NCBI RefSeq assembly: GCF_026283965.1
Contig: NZ_JAPDPD010000006.1
Location: forward strand, 151,847 to 215,846
From: Dyella subtropica
Lineage (GTDB): Bacteria; Pseudomonadota; Gammaproteobacteria; Xanthomonadales; Rhodanobacteraceae
Direction: 5' to 3'
DNA: 64,000 nucleotides
Shown here: positions 53,773 to 63,735 of the stretch, in pieces
Numbering within the stretch: position 1 is the first letter of the stretch
Layout of the letters: each line of letters starts with the position of its first letter
The notes under the pieces: generated by a model
What the model saw: the letters and a program-made list of their open reading frames with translations, nothing else
The model's database searches: none
Told to the model about the DNA's origin: nothing
Position numbers and translations under genes: made by a program

Positions 53773-54540
53773 TTAGTTGTCGATATTGAGCGCTGCGCCG
53801 AACGCAATGGTTTGCATGGCGTTGCCGATGAGCGATGGGCTGCCCTTGACGGCGATATGGCCCAGCATGGACTGCTGCGCCTGCAAGGTGGCGATGGCGG
53901 CGTCATTAACGCGCAGTTGCTGCTCGATATTGCTCATTTCGATGCTGAGCGAGGTCTGGGCCTGGCTGGTCTGGTTTTGCACGGCACCGCGATCGCCGAC
54001 CGCATGGGTTGCCTCGCCAACGATCCCGTCGGCGTTTGATGCGAGTTGCTGCAGCCCAGCGAAGTAGTCGTTCATGTGATTGAGCATGTTGACTACCTTG
54101 TTGTACTTGTCGATCTGCAACAGCGTGATCCTCTGGCAGATCTTGTTCTGTGTGGTTTTGATGTCGCCCGTCAGTTCGGCGGTGTCCAGTCCGACGAAGC
54201 CTGCTGCCATGCTCAGCGGCTCGGTGGTGCCGGGGCAGGCCTGCTGCACCAGCGGGGCGGTATCGGTGATCGGCTGGAGCTGGTTGTTCACCGGCATCAC
54301 GTTGAGGTTGAGGCTCTTGAGCGTGGTCAGCATCGAGGTGTACTGCGTCACCATCTGCGAGTACTGCTGTACCAGCTGGCCATACTGCTTCAGCTGCCCC
54401 GCTTCGTTGCTCTTGATGGCCGAATGGTCGATGACTTCCCACTGCGCATGGGCGGGTGTGGCCATGCTGCCCATGACCAGCAGAAGTCCGAGCACGGCAG
54501 CGCGTTGACGCAAAGTATGTCGTAGCTGGTGAATGCGCAT
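53773..54540 (-). CDS. virB5: Type IV secretion minor pilin-like protein VirB5
   Basis: The 255-residue product has a signal peptide ending PAHAQW. The rest is a long helical bundle: IKSNEAGQLKQYGQLVQQYSQMVTQYTSML, a disulfide-type pair (QQACPGTTEP and NKICQRITLLQ), then helices rich in A, Q and N near residues 180-240. This fits VirB5/TrbJ proteins, which sit at the pilus tip and bind recipient cells. It is upstream of virB6 by 81 bases on the same strand. Confidence 0.85.
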   Translation of the reverse strand: MRIHQLRHTLRQRAAVLGLLLVMGSMATPAHAQWEVIDHSAIKSNEAGQLKQYGQLVQQYSQMVTQYTSMLTTLKSLNLNVMPVNNQLQPITDTAPLVQQACPGTTEPLSMAAGFVGLDTAELTGDIKTTQNKICQRITLLQIDKYNKVVNMLNHMNDYFAGLQQLASNADGIVGEATHAVGDRGAVQNQTSQAQTSLSIEMSNIEQQLRVNDAAIATLQAQQSMLGHIAVKGSPSLIGNAMQTIAFGAALNIDN

Positions 54541-54670
54541 GATGGATTCCTTTGTTCGGAATGGTTATGGGTCACTTGGCGTGGCGCTTGCCGCAGCGCA
54601 GGCCTTAGCACCGCAGCGATAAAGGGTGCGTGCCAAGGCCAGCGGTCGAGCTAAGAGGTAGGGGGGCATT

Positions 54671-55126
54671 TCATTTGAGAAGCGCCTCCGAGGCGACGTG
54701 GACGCCTACCCAACACGTCACAATGCTTCCGAAAATCACGGCGGCTTGCACCAAGGCAGTGACCAGGTTCTTTCGGAGAGTCCGGGTCCTGGCCAGATAT
54801 TCGGAAAAGAACACTGCATGCAGTAAGGTCTGCAAGGTTGATAGCTGGTCAGTGCGTTCCATGGCGTCGAGCCGAACCCACTGGTAAGTGAATAGGCGTG
54901 TCCCCACTATCGCCACGGCCAGCAGCTCCGTCAGTGGGCGATACTCCTGGACCATCAGCACAAAGAATGGCCGCGTGCCACCGAGATAGCGCGCATAGAT
55001 GACGCACACGATGCCGATGACGAACCAGTAGCCAAGGCTGGAGACCATGACGCCCACCTTGCGCTGGCGCAGATCGCCTTGTTCGGCATCCAGGGCCGAG
55101 GAGGTGGTAGCAGGGGCGTTCTTCAT
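54671..55126 (-). CDS. Uncharacterised four-helix inner-membrane protein
   Basis: ATG 55126 overlaps the stop of the small ORF upstream (ATGA). The 151-residue product has hydrophobic helices near residues 30-50, 65-80 and 122-140 (YWFVIGIVCVIYARYLGG; LLAVAIVGTRLF; LVQAAVIFGSIVTCWVGVHVA). No family is recognised. It lies upstream of virB5 with a 130-base gap, so it may belong to the same cassette. Confidence 0.65.
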   Translation of the reverse strand: MKNAPATTSSALDAEQGDLRQRKVGVMVSSLGYWFVIGIVCVIYARYLGGTRPFFVLMVQEYRPLTELLAVAIVGTRLFTYQWVRLDAMERTDQLSTLQTLLHAVFFSEYLARTRTLRKNLVTALVQAAVIFGSIVTCWVGVHVASEALLK

Positions 55127-55380
55127 GGCTGGCACCCCGGATACGCGTTATTGAATGCGCTTGGGAAGGCATGCACGGCGGTGGCGACCAGCGCCATCAC
55201 CGTACCCATGCGCCGGGTCCAGGCAGCGGCGTTGGCCTGGATGTGTTGGCGGTTTGCAACCTGACGTTGGGCCTGGCGGTTGCCAGCGAAAGGTCCAAGG
55301 ACCAGCAGCGTGCCTCTGGGAATGCTTGTGTTTCGCAGGGTGTTCATGAAACGAAGGCGGCGAAGTGTTTTGTGACGCAT
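55123..55380 (-). CDS. Small protein coupled to the membrane protein gene
   Basis: The 85-residue product (MRHKTLRRLRFMNTLRNTSI ...) has an arginine-rich start and a hydrophobic patch (MGTVMALVATAVHAFPSAFNN) near the end. Its stop shares 4 bases with the next start (ATGA), which supports translation, although an internal ATG at 55347 is also possible. No homology is recognised. Confidence 0.5.
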   Translation of the reverse strand: MRHKTLRRLRFMNTLRNTSIPRGTLLVLGPFAGNRQAQRQVANRQHIQANAAAWTRRMGTVMALVATAVHAFPSAFNNAYPGCQP

Positions 55381-55683
55381 GGCGATCTGTCCGTGTGGCG
55401 CTCCAACGGCGATTGCGGGGCGGCGAGTTACCACTTCCGGGCGACATCTTGCTGCTGTGGCGGTCGTCCAATGACGTGAGCGTGGGGCGCCATCCCGTGT
55501 CATCAGGGGACGATGACAACACGTCAGTACCTGACGGTATATGGGGAATAATCGGAAAATAGGTCAGTGGAGGGCGAGACAGTCGGAATTCGGCCGCCGC
55601 TGACAGTGCGCATCAGCCAAGGCGCACAAGGGCAGCGGTTGTGGAAGGACAAGAGGAAGGACACCTCTTATCAAAGGGTCTCG
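55381..55683. other. Intergenic region between T4SS cassette and kdpE
   Basis: These 303 bases contain no supported gene. A CGTCAG-TAC-CTGACG dyad at 55522-55536 near an AT-rich stretch could be an operator for the T4SS side. Confidence 0.4.
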
Positions 55684-56382
55684 CTAGTTGTGGGGAAGAA
55701 AGCGGTAGCCCACGCCCGGCTCCGTCTTCAACCAGCGTGGTGTGGTCGGGTCGTCCCCCAACTTCTGCCGCAGCTTGCCCAGCACGATGCGCAGGTAATG
55801 CGTGTCCTGCACATGTGTGGCGCCCCAGATGTCACGCAGCAACTGTTGTTGCGTCACCACGCGGCCGGCGTGTCGAAACAGCATGGCAAGCACGGCGTAT
55901 TCCTTGCGGGTCAGCGCCAGCAGCTCGCCATCCAGATGCACTTCACGACGCGCCAGGTCGATCGCCAGCCGGCCGTCGTCATAGCGTTGCTGTGCCGGTT
56001 CCGGTTCGCCAGGGCGGTTGCGCAGCAGTGCGCGCAGGCGCGCCATCAATTCCTGGATGCCGAACGGTTTGGTCACGTAGTCGTTGGCGCCCGCATCGAG
56101 CGCGCGGACTTTCTCGCTCTCCGAGTCGCGCACGGAAAGCATCAGCACCGGCACCTGGCTCCACTGGCGCAGCTCGGCCAGCACGTCATGGCCTTCGCGG
56201 TCCGGCAGGCCGATGTCGAGGATCACCAGATCCGGCGTGCGTGTGGCGGCCTTGGCGAGACCTTCGGCTGCATTGGCTGCCAGCACCACCTCGTAGCCCT
56301 CGGCGCGCAGGCCGATGTCGAGGAACTTGCGGATCTGCGCTTCGTCGTCGATCACCAATACGCAGGGAGCGGAGATACTCAT
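55684..56382 (-). CDS. kdpE: Response regulator KdpE
   Basis: The 232-residue OmpR-family protein has a receiver domain (VLVIDDEAQIRKFLDIG, phosphoacceptor in LVILDIGLPD, switch Lys in TKPFGIQELMARL) and a winged helix (VHLDGELLALTRKEYAVLAMLFRHAGRVVTQQQLLRDIWG). It activates kdp transcription when phosphorylated by KdpD under potassium limitation or osmotic upshift. The start overlaps kdpD by 4 bases. Confidence 0.95.
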   Translation of the reverse strand: MSISAPCVLVIDDEAQIRKFLDIGLRAEGYEVVLAANAAEGLAKAATRTPDLVILDIGLPDREGHDVLAELRQWSQVPVLMLSVRDSESEKVRALDAGANDYVTKPFGIQELMARLRALLRNRPGEPEPAQQRYDDGRLAIDLARREVHLDGELLALTRKEYAVLAMLFRHAGRVVTQQQLLRDIWGATHVQDTHYLRIVLGKLRQKLGDDPTTPRWLKTEPGVGYRFLPHN

Positions 56383-59039
56383 TCTTCGGGCGGAGCCGGC
56401 AAGGGCAGGGTGATGCGAATGGTGGTGCCACCACCGTCGCCAGGCAAGGCCTCCACGCTGCCGCCATGCGCCCCGATCATGCCGCGGCAGATCGCCAGGC
56501 CCAGCCCGGTGCCCTGCGGCGCGCGGTCGCCGCGCGAGACCGAATAGAACATGTCGAAGATGCGCGCGCGCTCGTCTTCGGGAATGCCGGGGCCGCGATC
56601 GCTGACGTCGATGGTCAGCCGTTCCTTATCGCTGCGCACTATCACACGCACCGCTTCACCCACCGGCGAGAACCTTGCGGCGTTCTCCAGAATGTTGAAT
56701 AACGCCTGCTCGATCAGCGCGGGATGGACATAAAGCAGCAAAGTGTCGACCGGCAGCACGGTGTCCACCTTCAGTTCGGGGAACAGCTTGTGCAAGCGCG
56801 TGACGGCGGCAGCGACGATTTCGGCCACATCGGTCCAGTCGCGATTGAGCTTGAGCGTGCCGTGACCCAACTTGGTCATGTCGAGCAGGTTCTGGATGTA
56901 GCGGTCCAGTCGCTGTCCTTCGCCGAGAATCGCTTCAAGCAACTCCTTCCGTTCGCCCGGCGGCAGCTGATCGCCGTAGCTGGACAGCGTGCCGGCGGAG
57001 CCGATCATGGAGGCGAGTGGCGAGCGCAGGTCGTGCGACACGGATGACAGCAGCGCGTTGCGCAGGCGTTCGGTTTCGCCTTGCACGCGCGCGCCCTCCA
57101 GTTCGTCGGCCAAGCGTGCGCGCTCCAGCGCCTGGCTGATGTCTTGCACCATCGCCAGCGCAAGGCTGCGCTGGTCTGGCGACAAGTCGCGTTGCTCGGG
57201 TGTAAAGCGCAGGGCGGCGACGCCCAGCGGATTCCCCTCGCTACCCAGCGGAAGCAGCCAGCAGGGGGCGGCATTCAAGGTGTCGGTGTAGCGACCGGCC
57301 GGTTCGGTATGTCGCTCACTCCAGTCGGCGGCGGCCAGATCCTGCGGCGTCAGGTGGACATCGCGTGGCGAGATGGCCACCACGCCCAACACACGACTGG
57401 CGTCGCGCGCGAGGATCGCCGCATCGCAGCGCAATGCGTGCGCCAGCGCGGCTGCGCCGACGTCGCGAATGCCGCCGGCATCCGCGCTAGTCGCCAGCCG
57501 TTGTCCCAGCGCAAGCAAAGCACGCGACTGCGCATGCGCGGCGCGCATCGACTCCACCTGGCTCGACAGCTGCGTCGCTAGCCGGCTACATACCATGGCC
57601 GCAACAAAGAACAGACACACCGCCAACACGTCGTCAAAGTTGGCGATCATCAACGTGTAACGCGGCGGCGCGAAGAAGAAGTTGTAGCCGAGGAAGCACA
57701 GGATGGCAGTGTAGATCGCGACGGCCATGCGCGTCCGCACCGCCACCACCAGCACGGCGGTGAGGAAGATCGACGAGAGATTGGCGACCGACAGATAGCG
57801 ATCCCCAATGAACGACAGGCCGAAAGCCACGATAGTGGCAACGGTGGCGTACACGTACTCGTCGCGACGGCCACGACCTCCGGGCATGCGCAGGCGCAGA
57901 CGCGAGCGCACGCGCTCGGCCGGTGTGGCGATGATGGTCAGCTCCAGATGCGCGCCGCGGCGCAATAGCAGCTGGGTCAGCGAGCGGCCCAGCATGCGTG
58001 CCAACGGCCGTTCGCGCGTACGGCCGAGGATGATCTGGCCAATGCCTTCGCGATCGGCATGCGCGATCAATTCATCGGCAATCGCATGGCCGCGCAGCAC
58101 GATGGTGTCGCCGCCGAGCCGGCGCGCCAGCCGCATCGCCGCATCGAGCTGCTCGCGACGCGTCTTGTCGAGCGTGGCGCCGGTGTCGACAAAAGCCACG
58201 CTCCATGGCGCGCCACGACGCTCGGCAATACGCCGCGCCACGCGCACCAGGTACTCGCTCTGACCGTGGCCGTCGATGGCGGCCAGCACGCGGCGACGCA
58301 CCGGCATCGCCCCGCCGCGCGCCAGCATGTGATCGCGCAGATCGCTATCGACATGGCCGGCGACCGTCTCCACCGCCAGTTCACGCAATGCGGCGAGGTT
58401 GGTGGGCGAGAAGAAGGCATCCAGCGCGGCGGCTGCGGTTTCGGGCACGTAGACCTTGCCCTGCTTGAGCCGTTGGATCAGCTCGCGTGGCGGCAGATCC
58501 ACCAGCACGATGTCGCGCGCGCGGTCGAGAAACGCATCCGGCACCGTCTCGCGTACGGTGACGTTGGTGATGCGCCGCACCTGGTCGTTGAGACTTTCCA
58601 GATGCTGCACGTTGAGCGCGCTATAGACCTCGATACCGGCGTCGAGCAGTTCGGCAATGTCCTGCCAGCGCCGCTCGTGTCGACCACCCGGCAGATTGCT
58701 GTGAGCCAGTTCGTCGACCAGGATCACGGCCGGACGCCGCTCCAGTGCGGCATCCAGATCGAACTCGGTGAAATCGCGCCCGCGGTAGTTCACCGGCCGG
58801 CGCGGCAATACCTCCAGCCCCTCCAGCAACGCACTGGTCTCGGCACGCCCGTGTGTTTCCACCAGGCCAACCACGATGTCCACGCCCTGCCGTTTCAGTT
58901 CGCGCGCGGCCGAGAGCATGGCGAAAGTTTTGCCCACGCCAGGCGCGGCGCCGAGGAAAATCTTCAGGCGGCGGTGCCGCTCCTCCTGCACGCTCTCGAG
59001 CAGGGCGTCGGCGCGTGCTTCGCGGTTAACCTCGGACAT
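56379..59039 (-). CDS. kdpD: Sensor histidine kinase KdpD
   Basis: The 886-residue kinase has the N-terminal KdpD Walker region (KIFLGAAPGVGKTFAMLSAA), a USP-like domain, a four-helix membrane segment (about 395-500), a GAF-like region, and the kinase core: SHDLRSPLASMIGS (H-box), GPGIPEDERARIFDMF and GTGLGLAICRGMI. It senses potassium and ionic strength and phosphorylates KdpE. It follows kdpC with 94 bases between. Confidence 0.96.
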   Translation of the reverse strand: MSEVNREARADALLESVQEERHRRLKIFLGAAPGVGKTFAMLSAARELKRQGVDIVVGLVETHGRAETSALLEGLEVLPRRPVNYRGRDFTEFDLDAALERRPAVILVDELAHSNLPGGRHERRWQDIAELLDAGIEVYSALNVQHLESLNDQVRRITNVTVRETVPDAFLDRARDIVLVDLPPRELIQRLKQGKVYVPETAAAALDAFFSPTNLAALRELAVETVAGHVDSDLRDHMLARGGAMPVRRRVLAAIDGHGQSEYLVRVARRIAERRGAPWSVAFVDTGATLDKTRREQLDAAMRLARRLGGDTIVLRGHAIADELIAHADREGIGQIILGRTRERPLARMLGRSLTQLLLRRGAHLELTIIATPAERVRSRLRLRMPGGRGRRDEYVYATVATIVAFGLSFIGDRYLSVANLSSIFLTAVLVVAVRTRMAVAIYTAILCFLGYNFFFAPPRYTLMIANFDDVLAVCLFFVAAMVCSRLATQLSSQVESMRAAHAQSRALLALGQRLATSADAGGIRDVGAAALAHALRCDAAILARDASRVLGVVAISPRDVHLTPQDLAAADWSERHTEPAGRYTDTLNAAPCWLLPLGSEGNPLGVAALRFTPEQRDLSPDQRSLALAMVQDISQALERARLADELEGARVQGETERLRNALLSSVSHDLRSPLASMIGSAGTLSSYGDQLPPGERKELLEAILGEGQRLDRYIQNLLDMTKLGHGTLKLNRDWTDVAEIVAAAVTRLHKLFPELKVDTVLPVDTLLLYVHPALIEQALFNILENAARFSPVGEAVRVIVRSDKERLTIDVSDRGPGIPEDERARIFDMFYSVSRGDRAPQGTGLGLAICRGMIGAHGGSVEALPGDGGGTTIRITLPLPAPPEE

Positions 59040-59133
59040 GTTTCATTGCCTGGTGGAGCCTTGTCGTACTTTAGAGCTTGTACGCCATCGCCGAGCAGTC
59101 CGCTTGGACTACCCGGCGACAGTGAGCGCGCTT

Positions 59134-59712
59134 TCAGTGCTTTTGTAGTGCATCCAGCGCAAGGTTGAGGCTGAGCACGTTTACGCGCGGCTCGCCCAGC
59201 ACGCCAAGTTGGCGACTGGAAGTTGCCTGGGTCACCAGCTGCTGCACCTGCGCCACGTCCAGCCCACGTGTTTTCGCGACACGAGCTACTTGGTACTGCG
59301 CAGCCGCCGGACTGATCTCCGGATCCAGTCCACTGCCTGAAGCGGTGACCAGGTCGACCGGCACCGGCGCGTTGTTGCCGGGGTCGGCGGCCCGCAGTGC
59401 GTCGATGCGCTGCTTCACCGCATCGGTCAGCGCCGGGTTGGTCGGACCAAGGTTCGAGCCATTGGAGGACACGCCGTTATTGGCCATCGGCGTCGTTGCC
59501 GATGGCCGTCCCCAGAAGTACTTGGGCTCGGTGAACGACTGCCCGATCAGGCTGGACCCGACCGGCTTGCCATCCTTGACGATCAGGCTGCCGTTCGCCT
59601 GCGCAGGAAACAGCGCCTGCGCCAAGCCCGTGGCCACCATCGGATACACCACGCCGGTGATGACGGTCATCAGCAGCAACATGACCAGGATCGTGCGAAT
59701 CAGCTTGCTCAT
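59134..59712 (-). CDS. kdpC: Potassium-transporting ATPase subunit C
   Basis: ATG 59712 gives a 192-residue KdpC with a single N-terminal helix ([22 protein letters not shown]), the [22 protein letters not shown] block and [27 protein letters not shown] near the end, all standard. It stabilises ATP binding by KdpB. It follows the outer-membrane gene by 10 bases. Confidence 0.96.
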   Translation of the reverse strand: MSKLIRTILVMLLLMTVITGVVYPMVATGLAQALFPAQANGSLIVKDGKPVGSSLIGQSFTEPKYFWGRPSATTPMANNGVSSNGSNLGPTNPALTDAVKQRIDALRAADPGNNAPVPVDLVTASGSGLDPEISPAAAQYQVARVAKTRGLDVAQVQQLVTQATSSRQLGVLGEPRVNVLSLNLALDALQKH

Positions 59713-59722
59713 GATCTTTACC

Positions 59723-61198
59723 TCAGTAGTGCAGGATCGCGTCGACCAGCGCGGTGAGCTGGTAGTTCTTCTTGCCGGCGTCGTAGATCGGCTGGTCGTA
59801 CGCATGCTCGTAACGAAGTTCAGGACGGATCTCCAGATCCGGCGACACCCAGTGCGTCAGGCCCAGCGTGTGGCTGGTGTAGCGGGTGGCAAAGCCGGTG
59901 CGCTCGCCCTTCATGTCCTTATAGAACTCGTTGCGGAACGTCACGTAGGTCTTCGAGTTCAGCTCGAAGTTGAGGTAATTGACGATACCGAACTCGCCAG
60001 CGGTGCCCGGCAACGGCGACGATCCCGCGACGCCCGGCGTGCCGCCCGGGCCAAAGCCGGGGGCATTGCGGGAGTACATACGGTAGGCCTCGGTCTGCAT
60101 ATGCACGCGCTGATTGAAGCGGTGGCCCCAGGTCATGACGTACATCTGGACGTTGTTGTAATTCTTGTCGGACTTGTTCCAGTTGTTGATGCAGGGGTAC
60201 AGCATGTCGTTGTTGTCGGCCGACACCCAGCGCACGCAGCTCTGCAGCGAAGGTCGTGCGGACTTGTTCCAGGGAGCGACGTCATTGCCGGCGTTGATGC
60301 CGATCTGGAACGTCCACTGCTTGTTGAGCCGGGTGGTGGTCATGATGCCGGTCTGGGTGTACGGGTCGACCGTGTACAGAATCGAGTGGGTCACCAGATA
60401 GTTCTGCGGCGCGAACTGGGCCTCGATGTCCGGCACCGACAATTCACGACCGACACGGATAACCATGCCCTCGGCGATCGAGGGAATATAGAAATCGAAG
60501 TAGAACAGCATCGGGTCGACGCCGTAGATCTTGCCGTTCAACGCGCTGTGCGCCTTGGGGTGGTTGAGCAGCTGATTGCTGAATACGCCCTTGGTCACAG
60601 TGTAGTGGTAGTCGTAGCCATACAGCGTGGAGATGTTGAAACCCCAGTCCATATGGTCGGTCTGCACCGTGTCTTCGACGCGCGAGATATTGGCGACCAG
60701 CTGGTCGAACTCCACCCGGTTGGGGCGCGTGGCATAGGACAGCGGATAGTTGGTGAAGCTGGACGAGCTCGCATTCATCGACGGATTGATCCAGCCGTTG
60801 ATCTCGATGCGGTTGCGCTCCATCCAGTGGCCGAGCGACGTGCAGGACAATGCTTTCTGTAGCGGGTATTGGCCATAGGAGTACGGCACGCCGATCGGTG
60901 CAGGCACGCCGCCCAGCTGCCATTCCGAACTGGGAAACGGCAGCGAATCGAGTGGCGCGTCTAAACCGCGGCGCGCCGCCGCCGGCGCGTTCGGATCGGC
61001 CGGCTGCGCATCCTCGCGATAAGCCGCGGCTAGACGGGAGAAAATGCCGCTGGAACAGTTGCTGCTGGCTGTTGGCGACGGCGACCCGGGGAGATCGGCT
61101 GCAGCGGAAACGGGGACTTCCACGACCGAGGCAAACGCCTGACCAGCCGGAGCCAGTGCAAGCACGACCGCGAAAGCAAGAGCCTTTTTGTATTGCAT
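59723..61198 (-). CDS. Outer-membrane beta-barrel protein (porin-like) within the kdp operon
   Basis: ATG 61198 gives a 491-residue product with a signal peptide ending QAFASVV. The barrel part has alternating hydrophobic strands, [40 protein letters not shown] and a strand ending in [11 protein letters not shown], with an aromatic C-terminal residue typical of Bam substrates. Two cysteine pairs (SCTSLG; CVRW...CINN) lie in loops. It resembles the BBP2/DcaP-like porins found in other kdp operons of this group. A role in potassium or small-solute entry is inferred. Confidence 0.85.
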   Translation of the reverse strand: MQYKKALAFAVVLALAPAGQAFASVVEVPVSAAADLPGSPSPTASSNCSSGIFSRLAAAYREDAQPADPNAPAAARRGLDAPLDSLPFPSSEWQLGGVPAPIGVPYSYGQYPLQKALSCTSLGHWMERNRIEINGWINPSMNASSSSFTNYPLSYATRPNRVEFDQLVANISRVEDTVQTDHMDWGFNISTLYGYDYHYTVTKGVFSNQLLNHPKAHSALNGKIYGVDPMLFYFDFYIPSIAEGMVIRVGRELSVPDIEAQFAPQNYLVTHSILYTVDPYTQTGIMTTTRLNKQWTFQIGINAGNDVAPWNKSARPSLQSCVRWVSADNNDMLYPCINNWNKSDKNYNNVQMYVMTWGHRFNQRVHMQTEAYRMYSRNAPGFGPGGTPGVAGSSPLPGTAGEFGIVNYLNFELNSKTYVTFRNEFYKDMKGERTGFATRYTSHTLGLTHWVSPDLEIRPELRYEHAYDQPIYDAGKKNYQLTALVDAILHY

Positions 61199-61274
61199 AT
61201 CCAATCCTGAGTCTGGTCCGGGGCGGACCGCCTTATTGTTGATAGTCGAATGGTGAGGGTGTCGTGACACCCGG

Positions 61275-61487
61275 TCAGATACCGGCGTAGCCGCCAAGCG
61301 CATAGTCATCACGCTCACTGCCCGCCGCTTCGGCGTCACGTGGCGCCTGGGCAACATGCGCTACTCGACCTGATTGCGTGGGCAGGGTGATGATCACGTC
61401 GCAGGTCGCGTCGTCGGCTGACAGACGAAGCTCCATGTCGGGATGCGTAGCGTCGGGTAGTGAAACGGCCACTTTAAGCGTCTGCAT
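61275..61487 (-). CDS. Small acidic protein between kdpB and the barrel gene
   Basis: ATG 61487 follows GGAGGTTCAACGTT, a good ribosome site. The 70-residue product has MQTLKVAVSLPDATHPDMEL, RLSADDATCDVIITLP and an acidic tail ending YALGGYAGI. It is not hydrophobic and so is not KdpF. Its place in the operon and its ribosome site support it; its function is unknown. Confidence 0.6.
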   Translation of the reverse strand: MQTLKVAVSLPDATHPDMELRLSADDATCDVIITLPTQSGRVAHVAQAPRDAEAAGSERDDYALGGYAGI

Positions 61488-61517
61488 AACGTTGAACCTC
61501 CAGAGGTTCGAGAGTGT

Positions 61518-61655
61518 TCTCCCTCCCTTGCGTGTCCCGCGGGGACTTCCTTCGGGCGTAGCGGGGGAGGGCTGGGGTGGGGTGAAGCCCCGCAAGTTTG
61601 CAACGTCGTCGCAAGGGCTTTACCCCCTCCCAACCTCCCCTGCGCGCAGGGGGAG
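61518..61655. repeat. Paired REP-like elements (family A)
   Basis: CTCCCTCCCTTGCGTGTCCC ... GGGGGAGGGCTGGGGTGG at the left and CCCCCTCCCAACCTCCCC ... GGGGGAGG at the right form inverted C-rich/G-rich pairs between kdpB and the small ORF. Confidence 0.65.
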
Positions 61656-61662
61656 GAGCAAG

Positions 61663-63735
61663 TCAGGCCAGTCCGATCAAGACCAGCAGCATGTCGATTA
61701 TTTTGATGCCCACGAACGGCACTGCGATACCACCCAGGCCATACACCAGCAGGTTGCGGCGCAGCAGCGCACCGGCACCGAGCGCCCGGTACTTCACGCC
61801 TTTCAGCGCCAGCGGAATCAGGAAGATGATGATCAGCGCGTTGAAGATCACCGCCGACAGAATCGCGCTCTGTGGTGTGGCCAGCTTCATCACGTTGAGC
61901 GTATTGAGCGCCGGATAAGTGGTGGCGAATGCGGCCGGAATGATAGCGAAGTATTTCGCGATGTCGTTGGCGATCGAGAACGTGGTCAGCGAACCGCGCG
62001 TGATCAGCATCTGCTTGCCGATCTCCACCACCTCGATCAGCTTGGTCGGATTGGAGTCGAGGTCGACCATGTTGCCGGCTTCTTTCGCCGCCTGCGTGCC
62101 GGTGTTCATCGCCACCGCCACGTCGGCCTGGGCCAGTGCCGGGGCGTCGTTGGTGCCGTCGCCGCACATCGCCACCAGGCGGTTTTCGGCCTGGATGCTG
62201 CGGATCAGCTTGAGCTTGGCCTCGGGCGTAGCTTCGGCGAGGAAATCGTCCACGCCTGCCTCGGCGGCGATGGCCGCGGCGGTGAGCGGGTTGTCGCCGG
62301 TGATCATCACCGTCTTGATACCCATGCGGCGCATCTCGGCGAAGCGCTCGCGGATGCCGCCCTTCACGATGTCCTTCAGCTCGATCACGCCCAGCGCGGT
62401 AGAGCCTTCAGTGACGATCAGCGGGGTGGCGCCGCGGCGTGCGATGTCCTCGGCCATCCGCTTGACCAACGGCGGCAGATGGCTGCCGTTGGCTTCGAGG
62501 TAACGCTCGACGGCATCCAGCGCGCCCTTGCGGATCTGCCGGTCACCGATATTCACGCCACTCATGCGGGTTTGCGCGGTGAACGGCACGAACTCGGCGT
62601 GGCCCTCTTCCAGCTGGCGTTCGCGCAGGCCGAAGCGCTCCTTCGCCAGAATCACCACGCTGCGACCTTCCGGTGTTTCGTCGGAGAGCGACGCAAGCTG
62701 CGCGGCATCGGCGAGGATCGCCTCCTCAATGCCCGGCGCCGGCAAGAAGGCCACGGCCTGGCGATTGCCGAGCGTGATGGTGCCGGTCTTGTCCAGCAGC
62801 AGCACGTCAACGTCGCCGGCAGCTTCCACGGCGCGGCCGGAGGTGGCGATCACATTGGCGCGGATCATGCGGTCCATGCCGGCGATGCCGATGGCCGAGA
62901 GCAGGGCGCCGATCGTGGTCGGGATCAGGCAGACCAGCAGCGCGATCAGCACGGTCAACGTGATCGGGCTGCCGTGACCGGTCACCTGCACGCTGTAAAT
63001 CGAATACGGCAGCAGGGTGGCGCAAGCCAGCAGGAAGATCAGCGTGAACTTCGCCAGCATGATGGTCAGCGCGATCTCGTTCGGCGTCTTGCGCCGCGCG
63101 GCGCCTTCCACCATCGCGATCATGCGGTCCAGAAAGCTCTCGCCCGGGTTGGCGGTGATGCGCACCACCAGCCAGTCCGACAGCACGCGGGTGCCGCCGG
63201 TGACCGCGCTGCGGTCGCCGCCGGATTCGCGGATCACTGGCGCGGATTCGCCGGTGATCGCGCTTTCGTCGACGCTGGCGGCGCCGAGGACCACTTCGCC
63301 GTCGCCCGGCAACTGTTCACCGGCTTCCACCAGCACGAAGTCGCCGGTACGCAGATCGCTGGAAGCGAGCAGGGTGACGGCCGCCTCACGTGTCGGGCCG
63401 GCCAGCTTCTTGGCGATCACGTCCTTGCGCGAACTGCGTAGTGCGGCGGCCTGAGCTTTGCCGCGTCCTTCGGCCAGTGCTTCGGCGAAGTTGGCGAACA
63501 ACAGGGTGAACCACAGCCACAGCGTGACCCAGAAGATGAAGCCGGTGGGCGCTTCGCCGTGGCCGGCCAAGGCCTGAGCCCACAGCAGCGTGGTCAGCAC
63601 GCTGCATACGAACACCACGAACATCACCGGGTTGCGGATCTGCTGCCGCGGCGAGAGCTTGCGGAACGAGTCCGCGATGGCCTTGAGGATCAGCTCGCGA
63701 TCGAACGTGCGGACTGCATGGGTATGAGTTGTCAT
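61663..63735 (-). CDS. kdpB: Potassium-transporting P-type ATPase, ATP-binding subunit
   Basis: The 690-residue P-type ATPase has [20 protein letters not shown], the phosphorylation motif [58 protein letters not shown] and [22 protein letters not shown]. KdpB couples ATP hydrolysis to potassium import through KdpA. Length and motifs are normal. The gene starts at 63735; in the other 265 bases to the window end no part of kdpA is visible, which is unusual because kdpA normally lies directly before kdpB. Confidence 0.97.
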   Translation of the reverse strand: MTTHTHAVRTFDRELILKAIADSFRKLSPRQQIRNPVMFVVFVCSVLTTLLWAQALAGHGEAPTGFIFWVTLWLWFTLLFANFAEALAEGRGKAQAAALRSSRKDVIAKKLAGPTREAAVTLLASSDLRTGDFVLVEAGEQLPGDGEVVLGAASVDESAITGESAPVIRESGGDRSAVTGGTRVLSDWLVVRITANPGESFLDRMIAMVEGAARRKTPNEIALTIMLAKFTLIFLLACATLLPYSIYSVQVTGHGSPITLTVLIALLVCLIPTTIGALLSAIGIAGMDRMIRANVIATSGRAVEAAGDVDVLLLDKTGTITLGNRQAVAFLPAPGIEEAILADAAQLASLSDETPEGRSVVILAKERFGLRERQLEEGHAEFVPFTAQTRMSGVNIGDRQIRKGALDAVERYLEANGSHLPPLVKRMAEDIARRGATPLIVTEGSTALGVIELKDIVKGGIRERFAEMRRMGIKTVMITGDNPLTAAAIAAEAGVDDFLAEATPEAKLKLIRSIQAENRLVAMCGDGTNDAPALAQADVAVAMNTGTQAAKEAGNMVDLDSNPTKLIEVVEIGKQMLITRGSLTTFSIANDIAKYFAIIPAAFATTYPALNTLNVMKLATPQSAILSAVIFNALIIIFLIPLALKGVKYRALGAGALLRRNLLVYGLGGIAVPFVGIKIIDMLLVLIGLA

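Noticed and set aside
61378..63441. A 687-codon open frame opposite kdpB
   Set aside because: The kdpB strand carries the P-type ATPase motifs; the opposite frame is H- and D-rich shadow sequence.
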